Assembly (NCBI RefSeq): GCF_023155275.1
Contig: NZ_JALMUV010000002.1
Location: 1-64,000 of the forward strand
Reading direction: 5' to 3'
Length of the DNA stretch: 64,000 nucleotides
From: Streptomyces rhizoryzae
GTDB lineage: Bacteria > Actinomycetota > Actinomycetes > Streptomycetales > Streptomycetaceae
The notes beneath the pieces are model-generated. The model saw only the letters and a list, made by a program, of their open reading frames with translations. It made no database searches and was not told where the DNA came from. How positions within the stretch are numbered: the first letter of the stretch is position 1; each line of letters starts with the position of its first letter. Below, piece after piece: positions 44,075-52,591 of the stretch. The position numbers and the translations under genes are program-made.

Positions 44075-45496
44075 TTACGCGCCGCCGGTGTGGACCTGGA
44101 AGGCGGCCCGGCGGACCGCCTTGGCGAGCGCCGGGTCGGGGTGGGCCGCGGCCAGCGCCACCAGGACCTGCACGGTGCGGGGGTGGCCGACCGCGCGGAC
44201 CTCCTCCAGCAGCCGCGGCACCGAGCCCTGCACGGCGGAGTCCAGGTGGCGCACCAGGAGCTGGGTCTCGCCGTGGTCGGCGACGGCCGCGGCGGTGTCC
44301 ACCCACAGCCAGGTGGACTCCTCGCGGGTCAGGACGTCGGTCGCGGCCTCCGGGTCGCCGCCCTCGTGCTCGAAGAGCCACAGCAGGGCGTACGGGCGCA
44401 GCACCGGCTCGCCGGCGGCGGCCCGCACGGCGGGTTCGGCGGGGGCGCCGACCGCGCGCAGCGCCTCGAAGGCCAGCCCGCGCAGCAGCGCGTCCTCGCC
44501 GCGGGCGGCGGTCAGCAGCTCCTCGACGGCCGCGCCGACCGAGCGGGCGGCGAGCCAGGCGCGGTACTCGGCGCGGGCCGGGCCGGGGGTCAGCCGGGCG
44601 CAGCCGCGCAGCATCGCCTCCGCGGACTGCTCGATGTGGCCGGCCGGGCTCTGCGCGGCGACGCAGATCTGCTCCAGCTTGACCCACACCGACCAGTTGC
44701 CGAGCGGGGTCAGCTGCGCCTCCCCGTCCGGTCCGGCCTCGGGGCCCGCGGACGGCATCAGGGCGCCGACCGCGCGCAGGGCGTCCAGCGCCCAGCCCAG
44801 CAGACCGGCCAGCGGCGCCCCCGCGGCGTCGCAGACCGGCCCCTGGGGCCCGGTGCCGTCCGGGTCCGCCTCCGTCCCGTAGGGGACCTCGCAGCGCTCG
44901 GTGCGCAGTTCCGCGACGCGCTGTCCGAGCATGTCGAGGAGGACCGGCAGGCGGACCGGGCCGGCGGACAGGTGCAGCAGGGACAGCAGCTGCGGCACCG
45001 CCTCGACGACCTCGGCGACGAGGGTGGGGCCGGCCTCCGCCGGGGCCGGCAGGGCCAGCGACCAGGCGTCGAAGAGCGCGACCCAGCCGCGCAGCACGGC
45101 GGTGTCGTCGCGGTCCCAGGCGCGCAGCCGCCAGCCGGGGCGGGCCAGGCCGTCGTGGAGTTCGACGAGGCCGGCGAGGCGGGCCCGGTCCCAGTCGGCG
45201 CGGACCTGCTGGGGCGTCAGGCCCAGCGCGTCGGCGGCACCGGCGACGGCGTCCTCGGGGAGCGCTCCGCGGGGGCCGGCGCGCAGGCTGCCGGTCCGGT
45301 CGGCCCAGCGCGCGAGGCGGGCCGGGCCGGCCAGTACGGCGCGCGCCTGGCGGGCCAGTTCCCCGGGCGGCGGGGTGCCCTCGGGAGGCCGGGGCGCCGG
45401 GCGGGCGGCCCGGGTGCTCACCGCCCGGCGGGCGGCCGCAATCGGTTGGCGGGGGACGAGTCGGAGCCGGGAGTCGCGCGGTGTACGGGACGTCAC
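44075..45496 (-). CDS. conserved hypothetical protein, helical repeat-like
   Basis: About 473-residue soluble protein. Residues 60-330 alternate helical segments such as LARQARAVLAGPARLARWADR and WSVWVKLEQICVAAQ; the last 200 residues have Ala/Leu-rich helices of about 30 residues (VEELLTAARGEDALLRGLAFEALRAVG, VQVLVALAAAHPDPALAKAVRRAAF) like an alpha-solenoid. No catalytic motif is seen. The N-terminus is uncertain: GTG at 45496 is chosen because upstream residues look untranslated. Confidence 0.7.
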   Translation of the reverse strand: MTSRTPRDSRLRLVPRQPIAAARRAVSTRAARPAPRPPEGTPPPGELARQARAVLAGPARLARWADRTGSLRAGPRGALPEDAVAGAADALGLTPQQVRADWDRARLAGLVELHDGLARPGWRLRAWDRDDTAVLRGWVALFDAWSLALPAPAEAGPTLVAEVVEAVPQLLSLLHLSAGPVRLPVLLDMLGQRVAELRTERCEVPYGTEADPDGTGPQGPVCDAAGAPLAGLLGWALDALRAVGALMPSAGPEAGPDGEAQLTPLGNWSVWVKLEQICVAAQSPAGHIEQSAEAMLRGCARLTPGPARAEYRAWLAARSVGAAVEELLTAARGEDALLRGLAFEALRAVGAPAEPAVRAAAGEPVLRPYALLWLFEHEGGDPEAATDVLTREESTWLWVDTAAAVADHGETQLLVRHLDSAVQGSVPRLLEEVRAVGHPRTVQVLVALAAAHPDPALAKAVRRAAFQVHTGGA

Positions 45497-45656
45497 AGGA
45501 GCAGTCTTGCCGCTGACGGCCCGAAAGCCCAATCGGAACCCGGCCCCCGGCTCCGGCGGCCCGCGTCGCCCCCGCGTCGCCCGGCCGCCACGGGGAGTTG
45601 CCCCGCCGGCCACCGCGCGGTCCGGTGGCGGGGGCGGGGCCGCCGGGTGGCGGCCG

Positions 45657-46784
45657 TCACATCAGCGGGGTGAGGAAGCGGCGCAGGGTCTCCTCGTAGC
45701 GGCCCGGGTCGGCGTTCCACATCGCGGCGTGCGGGGCCTGGCCGACGGTCTGAAGGGTGATCAGCTCGGGGCGGCGGGCGGCGAAGCGGCGGGAGGCGGA
45801 CCAGGGGGCGAGGGTGTCCTCGGCACCGTGGAAGAGCAGGACGGGCATGGTCAGCCCGTCGGGGTCGACGGCGTCGTCGGGGCGGTCCACGGGCAGCCCG
45901 GTGTGCCCCTCGGCGGCGCGGACGGCCAGCGGGAGCAGGGCGCGCGGGACGTGCCGGGCGGTGGCCAGCGCGCGGACGGTGGCGTGCCGGTCCAGCACCG
46001 GGGAGTCCAGGACCAGGCCGGAGATGCGGTCGCGCAGGGCGGAGGCGGTGGCGGTGCGCAGCGCCATGGTGGCGCCGGTGGACCAGCCGTGCAGGACGAC
46101 CGCGCGGGCGCCGTGGCCGGCGGCGAAGCGGAGCGCGGCGTCCAGGTCGCGCCATTCGGTGTCGCCGAGGTGGTGCAGGCCGTCGGCGGTGCGCGGGCCG
46201 TCGGGGTCGTTGCGGTAGCCGAGGCCGAGGACCGGGAAGCGGTGGTGGTGCAGGAAGGGCAGCACCACCAGGGGGTGTTCGCGGGTGGTGCCCAGGCCGT
46301 GCACGGCGATGACCCAGGTGTCGCGGGCGCCGGGGACGAACCACGCGGGCAGGTCGCCCAGTTCGCCGGGGACGGTGACGTCGGTGTGGTCGATGCCGAA
46401 AGCCTCGCGCGGGCCGCCGAGGTGGACCTGCGGGGTCAGCCGCATCCTGGCGCCGGGCCGCAGCGTGCCGCGGGTGACCCGTTCCAGCCGGCGGACGACG
46501 GTGTCCGCGGGGTGCGGGGTGCCGTGCACGACGGGTCCGACGACCGCGTGGCAGCCGGGGCCGGCCAGGCCGTACGTACCGGGCCGGAGGGAGACCAGGC
46601 TGCGGGTGAGGACGATGTGGTCGCCGGCTGCGGAGTGCACGGTGAGCCGGGAGTCGCCGGGCAGCGGATGGCCGGGCGACGGTTTCAGGGCAACTCCTCC
46701 GGCGTACCGGCCGGCCGCCACCGCGGCCGCGCCGGCACCGATCACAGTGGTGGCGGTCGCCGCCGCCACGGACGCCAGTCGCAT
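45657..46784 (-). CDS. alpha/beta hydrolase
   Basis: 375-residue protein with an N-terminal hydrophobic stretch (VAAATATTVIGAGAAAVAA), either a signal peptide or an anchor. The hydrolase domain shows oxyanion strand VIAVHGLGTTREHP, nucleophile elbow HGWSTGA, acid in LFHGAEDTLAP and His in GQAPHAAMW. The middle region is the lid. Substrate unknown; likely a membrane-associated or exported esterase/lipase. Confidence 0.88.
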   Translation of the reverse strand: MRLASVAAATATTVIGAGAAAVAAGRYAGGVALKPSPGHPLPGDSRLTVHSAAGDHIVLTRSLVSLRPGTYGLAGPGCHAVVGPVVHGTPHPADTVVRRLERVTRGTLRPGARMRLTPQVHLGGPREAFGIDHTDVTVPGELGDLPAWFVPGARDTWVIAVHGLGTTREHPLVVLPFLHHHRFPVLGLGYRNDPDGPRTADGLHHLGDTEWRDLDAALRFAAGHGARAVVLHGWSTGATMALRTATASALRDRISGLVLDSPVLDRHATVRALATARHVPRALLPLAVRAAEGHTGLPVDRPDDAVDPDGLTMPVLLFHGAEDTLAPWSASRRFAARRPELITLQTVGQAPHAAMWNADPGRYEETLRRFLTPLM

Positions 46785-46891
46785 CCCTCCAGTGTGCGCA
46801 GAGCCGCCCGTCCCGGCCACCGGGCGTCGGTACCGGCGGCCGGACCAGCGGCGTAGTGCGGTGCGCCGGGCGCGTGGCGGCGGGTGGCGGG

Positions 46892-47560
46892 TCAGGCGGG
46901 GCCTTCGGCGGGCTGGCCGTAGCCGCGCAGCCGCTCGGTGGCGTCGGCGAGTTCGACGTCCGACAGCAGGGTGGGGGCCAGGCCGGGCACGGAGCGGGCG
47001 AGGAGCCAGACCCGGCACATCCACTCCAGTTGGGCGGTGCGGTCCAGGGCCTGGGCGAGGCCGGTGCCGTGGGTGAGGGTGCCGTGGTTGCGCAGCAGGA
47101 CGGCGCTGCGGTCGCGGAGCGCGGTGAGCGCGTGGGCGGCGAGTTCGTCGCTGCCGTAGGGGGCGTAGGGGGCGACGCGGACCGGGCCGCCGAGCGCGCC
47201 GGCCATGTAGTGGACCGGCGGGAGGACGTCGACGAGCGTGGAGACGGCGGTGGCGTGCGGGGCGTGGGTGTGCACCACCGCGGTGGCCGTGGTGGCGCGG
47301 TAGACGGCCAGGTGGAGCGGGAGTTCGCTGGTCGGGCGGAGCCGGCCGATGATCTGGCGGCCGTCGAGGTCGACCGCGGTGGTGTCGGCGGGGCCGAGCC
47401 GGTCGTAGGGGACGCCGCTGGGCGTGACGAGGACGAGGTCCCGGACGCGGACCGAGACGTTGCCCGAGGTGCCGACGACGAGGCCGTCGGCGGCGGTGCG
47501 GCGGGCGGTGGCGACGAGTTCGCCCCAGGCTGCGGCGAGCCGGTCGGGGTGGACCTGCAT
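46892..47560 (-). CDS. class II aldolase/adducin family protein (L-fuculose-phosphate aldolase-like)
   Basis: 222-residue zinc aldolase. GTSGNVSVRV is the phosphate-binding region, ELPLHLAVYR contains the catalytic Glu, and VHTHAPHATAVS plus LLRNHGTL supply the three zinc His residues. Natural substrate unclear (fuculose-, rhamnulose- or ribulose-phosphate, or methylthioribulose-phosphate). The ATG at 47560 has GGAGGA six bases upstream. Confidence 0.9.
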   Translation of the reverse strand: MQVHPDRLAAAWGELVATARRTAADGLVVGTSGNVSVRVRDLVLVTPSGVPYDRLGPADTTAVDLDGRQIIGRLRPTSELPLHLAVYRATTATAVVHTHAPHATAVSTLVDVLPPVHYMAGALGGPVRVAPYAPYGSDELAAHALTALRDRSAVLLRNHGTLTHGTGLAQALDRTAQLEWMCRVWLLARSVPGLAPTLLSDVELADATERLRGYGQPAEGPA

Positions 47561-47995
47561 GGTGTCCTCCGGTGCGGTACGGCGGGCGGGCGGGGACGCG
47601 CGGGGGCGGTGCACGACACCGTACGGGCGGGCCGGGGCACTGTACGCCGGAGCACCGTCTTTCCGATATCCGCCATATGGGGAGATTTACCGCACTGCGG
47701 GCGATTGGCCGGAGATTGACCGTCTTGCGACGAACATCCGGTAACGTCGAGTGCGCCGCGCCCCCGTCGGCGGTGGCGCCCCGCCGGCCCGCCACCCGGT
47801 CCCCGGGGCCGCCGGGTCGGGGCGACGGCGCAGCGCAGGGAGTTTGCCGACGGATGAGACGGAAGTGGCGGCAGGGGCACCTCCGCGTGAACCCTGCGGG
47901 GGTGTCACCGCGGCGCCCGGCCCAGTTCACCTCCCGTTCACCCGTCGTCCGTACGGTCCCGACGACACTGACCACCGAACGGATTGCCTGGGTGA
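47561..47995. other. 435-base divergent regulatory region of aldolase and pit genes
   Basis: No gene is seen. The right part contains a PHO-box-like repeat (listed separately) just before the pit start. Near 47650-47750 is an AT-richer stretch that may hold promoters. Confidence 0.45.
47925..47946 (+). promoter_or_regulatory. PHO box upstream of pit
   Basis: Two adjacent 11-base direct repeat units, GTTCACC-TCCC and GTTCACC-CGTC, match the Streptomyces PhoP consensus GTTCACC-N4 exactly. They end 49 bases before the pit start codon. Confidence 0.78.
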
Positions 47996-49249
47996 ATGGA
48001 ACACATCACGCTTCTCATCGGGATCGTGATCGTCACGGCCTTGGTGTTCGACTTTACGAACGGCTTCCACGACACGGCCAACGCAATGGCCACCACCATC
48101 TCCACCGGGGCCCTGCGACCCAAGGCAGCGGTGGCGATGTCGGCGGGACTCAATCTCGTCGGGGCGTTCCTCTCCGTTGAGGTGGCCAAGACCATCTCCG
48201 GCGGCATCATCGACGAAAGCGCCGGCATCAGACCGGAAGTGATCTTCGCCGGCCTGGTCGGCGCCATCGTCTGGAACCTCCTGACCTGGCTCGCCGGTCT
48301 GCCCTCCAGCTCCTCCCACGCCCTCTTCGGTGGTCTGATCGGCGCGACGCTGGTGTCCGTGGGCACCGGCGGCGTGCACGGCGAGGCCGTCGTGATGAAG
48401 GTCCTCATCCCGGCGGTGGCCGCGCCGTTCGTGGCCGGTCTGGCCGCGATGGCGGCGACCCGGCTGACCTACCGGCTGGCCCGCGGCCGCGACGAGGCCG
48501 ACACCGCCAAGGGCTACCGGGCCGGGCAGATCGCCTCGGCGGCGCTGGTCTCGCTGGCCCACGGCACCAACGACGCGCAGAAGACGATGGGCGTGATCAC
48601 CCTCGCGCTCATCACCGGCGGCGTGATCGCCCCGCACTCCGACCCGCCGCTGTGGGTGATCGCCTCCGCGGGCCTGGCCATCGCGCTCGGCACGTACCTG
48701 GGCGGCTGGCGGATCATCCGCACCATGGGCAAGGGCATCACCGACATCCAGCCGCCGCAGGGCTTCGCCGCCCAGACCGGCGCCGCGGCCACCATCCTGG
48801 CCTCCTCCCACCTGGGCTTCGCGCTCTCCACCACGCAGGTCTGCTCCGGCTCGGTGATGGGTTCCGGGCTGGGCCGCAAGGGCGGCGTGGTGCGCTGGTC
48901 CACGGCCGGGCGGATGGTCGCGGCCTGGGGCCTGACCCTGCCGGCCGCCGGACTGGTCTCGGCCGGTGCCGCGTTCCTCGCCGACCAGGGCACCTGGGGC
49001 GTGGCGGCGGTCGCCGTGCTGGCCCTGGCGGTCTGCGGCGCCATCTGGGCGGCGTCCCGGCGCAAGCCGGTGGACCACACCAACGTCAACGAGGGCCCGG
49101 CGGCCGAGCCGGCCGGTGTCGTCACCACCGCGCTCCAGGCCGTCGCACCGCCCCCGGCCGGCCCGCTCGCCGCGGCGGACACCGAGCCCGGCGCGGTCGT
49201 GGCCGACCCCGTGCCCGCCGCCGCCCAGCCCGCACCGGCCGCCCCCTGA
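47996..49249 (+). CDS. pitH2: low-affinity inorganic phosphate transporter Pit
   Basis: 417-residue permease moving metal-phosphate with protons. Family repeats are clear: DFTNGFHDTANAMATTISTGALRP near the N-terminus and SLAHGTNDAQKTMGVITLAL in the second half, with about ten hydrophobic segments. The last 60 residues are Ala/Pro rich and cytoplasmic. Gene order with the small accessory gene equals S. coelicolor pitH2-pap (SCO1845-SCO1846, from memory). A PHO box suggests PhoP control. Confidence 0.94.
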   Translation: MEHITLLIGIVIVTALVFDFTNGFHDTANAMATTISTGALRPKAAVAMSAGLNLVGAFLSVEVAKTISGGIIDESAGIRPEVIFAGLVGAIVWNLLTWLAGLPSSSSHALFGGLIGATLVSVGTGGVHGEAVVMKVLIPAVAAPFVAGLAAMAATRLTYRLARGRDEADTAKGYRAGQIASAALVSLAHGTNDAQKTMGVITLALITGGVIAPHSDPPLWVIASAGLAIALGTYLGGWRIIRTMGKGITDIQPPQGFAAQTGAAATILASSHLGFALSTTQVCSGSVMGSGLGRKGGVVRWSTAGRMVAAWGLTLPAAGLVSAGAAFLADQGTWGVAAVAVLALAVCGAIWAASRRKPVDHTNVNEGPAAEPAGVVTTALQAVAPPPAGPLAAADTEPGAVVADPVPAAAQPAPAAP

Positions 49250-49289
49250 CGGCCCGGCCACCCGCTCCTCGGACCCCAAGGACTCTTCC

Positions 49290-49526
49290 ATGCACATCGA
49301 CTGGGCAGCTCTCGGCCAGGTCTTCGGCGTCAGCCTCGCGGTGACGGTCGGGATCGTGGGCCTGTTCACCGTCGGCATCGTGGGCACCTCCCGCAAGCCG
49401 GCCGCGGACGGCGAGGCGGCGGCCACGACGGCACCGGGCGCCGGGGCGCGCGCCGGGGCCCTGGCGGCCTTCGCGCTCTGCGCGGCGGCGGTGGCGTACG
49501 GGATCTACCTCATCGTCGCCACCTGA
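49290..49526 (+). CDS. pap: Pit accessory protein (Pap)
   Basis: 78-residue membrane protein. Helix 1 is GQVFGVSLAVTVGIVGLFTVGIVG, followed by a polar loop (TSRKPAADGEAAA), then helix 2, LAAFALCAAAVAYGIYLIVA. It starts 40 bases after pit, and this pair is conserved in Streptomyces. It likely modulates the transporter. Confidence 0.88.
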   Translation: MHIDWAALGQVFGVSLAVTVGIVGLFTVGIVGTSRKPAADGEAAATTAPGAGARAGALAAFALCAAAVAYGIYLIVAT

Positions 49527-49553
49527 CGACCGGCGCCGGCGGATCCGGCGAAC

Positions 49554-49604
49554 GACGGGGCGTCCGGTGGGCGCGGCGGTGGCCGCGTCCCCGGGCGCCC
49601 CGTC
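49554..49604 (+). terminator. terminator after pit-pap
   Basis: GACGGGGCG (49554-49562) pairs perfectly with CGCCCCGTC (49596-49604); an inner CGCGGC/GCCGCG-type hairpin lies inside. Confidence 0.75.
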
Positions 49605-49716
49605 CGCGTGTTCCGGGCCGTGTGGTCCGCGACACAGGGCCGGCGGCGGGGCTGCGTCGCAGGTCAAGGGCGAGTTGACGGGCCTTCGCGGACCGTGGTG
49701 GACTGCCGGGGCCAAT

Positions 49717-49871
49717 CGGCGACAGCAGAGGAAGTCCGGTGCGAATCCGGCGCGGTCCCGCCACTGTCACCGGGGAGCGCACCTCCGACGAGGGCCACTG
49801 CCCGTACGCGCGTACGGGCGGGAAGGCCAGGGGGAGGCGCCGATCCGGGAGCCAGGAGACTCTGGTCGCCG
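49717..49871 (+). ncRNA. cobalamin (AdoCbl) riboswitch
   Basis: Conserved core: GGAAGTCCGGTGCGAATCC, then GCGGTCCCGCCACTGT (49753-49767), and the B12 box GGAGCCAGGAGACTCTGGTC (49848-49867). The closing stem CGGCGAC (49717-49723) pairs with GTCGCCG (49865-49871). It precedes the cobalamin operon and should reduce its expression when coenzyme B12 is high. It lies 118 bases before cobD. Confidence 0.95.
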
Positions 49872-49914
49872 TCACGTCGAGCCAGGGCGCGGACCCTGAG
49901 TGAGGACATACGCC

Positions 49915-49986
49915 ATGCCCGGCTGCCCGTCGAGAGCTCCCCTGCCCGCTGCCCCGGCCCCCGTCCGCAGGCGGACGGCGGCCTGA
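49915..49986 (+). CDS. possible 23-residue leader frame between riboswitch and cobD
   Basis: MPGCPSRAPLPAAPAPVRRR and a short end; GAGGA lies nine bases before its ATG, and its stop is three bases before the cobD start. cobD itself lacks a good ribosome binding site, so the short frame may drive coupled translation and could be what the riboswitch gates. Composition is unremarkable and it may be chance. Confidence 0.35.
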   Translation: MPGCPSRAPLPAAPAPVRRRTAA

Positions 49987-49989
49987 CCG

Positions 49990-50961
49990 ATGCGCGGCGA
50001 ACACGCGGGATATGCCTGCGGCGCGGCCCTCGGCTTCCTCGGTGACCTGATCGCGGCGGACCCCCGGCGCGGCCATCCGGTGGCCGCCTTCGGCCGGACC
50101 GCGGCCGCCGCCGAACGCCGGCTGTGGGGCGACCACCGCGGCCGCGGGGCGGTGCACACGGCGCTGTGCGCGGGCGGCACGGCCGCCGGTGCGTGGGCGC
50201 TGGAGCGCGCCGTGCGGCACCGGCCGGGCGCCCGGACCGCGCTGACCGCGGCGGTGGTGTGGGCGGTCCTGGGCGGCACCTCGCTCGGCCGGGAGGCCAG
50301 GGCCGTGGGCGGCGCGCTGGCCGCCGGGGACCTGGCGGCGGCGCGGGCCCGGCTGCCGCATCTGTGCGGGCGCGATCCGCAGGCGCTGGACGGCCCGCAG
50401 ATGGCCCGCGCGGTGGTGGAGTCGGTCGCCGAGAACACCTCGGACGCGGTGGTGGGCGCCCTGGTGTGGGGCGCGCTGGGCGGTGTGCCCGGCCTGGTGG
50501 CGTTCCGCGCGGTGAACACCCTGGACGCGATGGTGGGTCACAAGTCGCCGCGCTACCGGCGGTTCGGCTGGGCGGCGGCGCGCCTGGACGACGTCGCCGG
50601 CTGGCCCGGCGCCCGGCTGACCGCGGCGCTGACGGTGCTGGCCGGCCCGGACCGGCGCGGTGCGCTGCGGGCCTGGCGGGCGGACGGCGCGGCCCATCCC
50701 AGCCCCAACGCGGGCCCGGTGGAGGCGTCGTTCGCCGGGGCGCTGGGCGTCCGGCTGGGCGGCACGCTGGCGTACGGCGGGCGGGTGGAGCACCGGCCGG
50801 TGCTCAACGGCGGGGCGCGGCCGCCGGCGGTGCCCGACATCGAGCGGGCGGTGCGGCTCTCCCGGCGGGTGGGGCTGCTGGCCCTCGGGGCCACGGTGGC
50901 CGGACGGCTGGCGTGGGGCGCGCTGCGGCGCGGGAGCGAGAGCGGGAGGACACCCCGGTGA
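49990..50961 (+). CDS. cobD: cobalamin biosynthesis protein CobD/CbiB
   Basis: 323-residue membrane enzyme attaching the aminopropanol arm to adenosylcobyric acid. Family marks: [21 protein letters not shown], the block [46 protein letters not shown] and [23 protein letters not shown]. It ends in GTGA shared with cobQ. First clear gene of the B12 operon. Confidence 0.95.
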   Translation: MRGEHAGYACGAALGFLGDLIAADPRRGHPVAAFGRTAAAAERRLWGDHRGRGAVHTALCAGGTAAGAWALERAVRHRPGARTALTAAVVWAVLGGTSLGREARAVGGALAAGDLAAARARLPHLCGRDPQALDGPQMARAVVESVAENTSDAVVGALVWGALGGVPGLVAFRAVNTLDAMVGHKSPRYRRFGWAAARLDDVAGWPGARLTAALTVLAGPDRRGALRAWRADGAAHPSPNAGPVEASFAGALGVRLGGTLAYGGRVEHRPVLNGGARPPAVPDIERAVRLSRRVGLLALGATVAGRLAWGALRRGSESGRTPR

Positions 50962-52538
50962 ACGGGCAACGGAAGGCGGCCGGCGGGGCCGTGGGCGGCG
51001 GGCTGCTGGTGGCCGGGACGACGTCCGACGCCGGCAAGAGCGTGGTGACGGCCGGCATCTGCCGGTGGCTGGTGCGCCAGGGCGTCTCGGTGGCGCCGTT
51101 CAAGGCGCAGAACATGTCGCTGAACTCCTTCGTGACCCGCCAGGGCGCGGAGATCGGCCGGGCGCAGGCGATGCAGGCCGCCGCGGCCCGGGTGGAGCCG
51201 ACCGCGCTGATGAACCCGGTGCTGCTCAAGCCGGGCAGCGACCGCTCCAGCCAGGTGGTGCTGCTGGGCAAGCCGGTGGGGGAGATGAGCGCGCGCGGGT
51301 ATTTCGGCAGGTCCCAGGGCGCGTCCGCCGGGCAGGAGCGGCCCGCCGGGCGGCGGGAGCAGCTGCTCGGCACCGTGACGGAGTGCCTGGCGGAGCTGCG
51401 GCGCACCCATGACGCGGTGATCTGCGAGGGCGCCGGCAGCCCCGCCGAGATCAACCTCCGGCGCACCGACATCGTCAACATGGGCCTGGCCCGGGCCGCC
51501 CGCCTGCCGGTGGTGGTGGTCGGCGACATCGACCGCGGCGGGGTCTTCGCGTCGTTCTTCGGGACCACGGCGCTGCTGGCCGCCGAGGACCAGGGGCTGG
51601 TCGCCGGCTACCTCGTCAACAAGTTCCGCGGCGATGTGTCGCTGCTGGAGCCCGGGTTGGAGATGCTGCGCGGGATCACCGGGCGGCAGACGTACGGCGT
51701 GCTGCCGTACGCGCACGGGCTGGGCATCGACGAGGAGGACGGCCTGCGGGTGTCGCTGCGGGGCGCGGTCCGCGAGTCGGTGGTGGCGCCGCCCGCGGGC
51801 GAGGACGTCCTGCGGGTCGCGGTCTGCGCGGTCCCGCTGATGTCGAACTTCACCGACGTGGACGCGCTGGCCGCCGAACCGGGCGTGGTGGTGCGGTTCG
51901 TGGACCGGCCGGAGGAGCTGGCCGACGCGGACCTGGTGGTGCTGCCGGGGACCCGGGGCACGGTCCGGGCGCTGGCGTGGCTGCGGGAGCGCGGTCTGGC
52001 GGACGCGGTGGCCCGGCGGGCCGCCGAGGGCCGCCCGGTGCTGGGCATCTGCGGCGGTTTCCAGATGCTCGGCGAGCGGATCGAGGACGAGGTCGAGTCG
52101 CGCGCGGGCACGGTCGAGGGGCTGGGCCTGCTGCCGGTCCGGGTCCGGTTCGCGGTCGAGAAGACCCTCGCCCGGCCGTCCGGCGAGGCGCTCGGCGAGC
52201 CGGTGGAGGGCTACGAGATCCACCACGGCGTCGCGGAGGTGGCCGGCGGGGACGAGGCGTTCCTGGACGGCTGCCGGGTGGGCGCGGTGTGGGGCACGCA
52301 CTGGCACGGCTCCCTGGAGAGCGACGGTTTCCGGCGGGCGTTCCTGCGGGAGGTGGCGCGGGCGGCCGGCCGCCGGTTCGTCCCGGCACCGGACACCCGC
52401 TTCGGCGCGCTGCGCGAGGAGCAGCTGGACCGGCTGGGCGATCTGATCGAGGAGCACGCGGACACCAAGGCGCTGCTGCGGCTGATCGAGGACGGCGTCC
52501 CGGCGGGGCTGCCGTTCGTGCCGCCGGGGGCGCCGTGA
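50958..52538 (+). CDS. cobQ: cobyric acid synthase CobQ
   Basis: 526-residue glutamine amidotransferase adding four amides to adenosylcobyrinic acid a,c-diamide. The N-terminal ATP domain begins [21 protein letters not shown]. The C-terminal class I amidotransferase domain has Cys in [11 protein letters not shown] and His in [12 protein letters not shown] start overlaps the cobD stop by four bases, with GGGAGGA upstream. Confidence 0.96.
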   Translation: MNGQRKAAGGAVGGGLLVAGTTSDAGKSVVTAGICRWLVRQGVSVAPFKAQNMSLNSFVTRQGAEIGRAQAMQAAAARVEPTALMNPVLLKPGSDRSSQVVLLGKPVGEMSARGYFGRSQGASAGQERPAGRREQLLGTVTECLAELRRTHDAVICEGAGSPAEINLRRTDIVNMGLARAARLPVVVVGDIDRGGVFASFFGTTALLAAEDQGLVAGYLVNKFRGDVSLLEPGLEMLRGITGRQTYGVLPYAHGLGIDEEDGLRVSLRGAVRESVVAPPAGEDVLRVAVCAVPLMSNFTDVDALAAEPGVVVRFVDRPEELADADLVVLPGTRGTVRALAWLRERGLADAVARRAAEGRPVLGICGGFQMLGERIEDEVESRAGTVEGLGLLPVRVRFAVEKTLARPSGEALGEPVEGYEIHHGVAEVAGGDEAFLDGCRVGAVWGTHWHGSLESDGFRRAFLREVARAAGRRFVPAPDTRFGALREEQLDRLGDLIEEHADTKALLRLIEDGVPAGLPFVPPGAP

Positions 52539-52591
52539 GCACGACGCAGGACACCACAGGACCCGGCCGGCGAGGCGGAGGACGACAGGGC

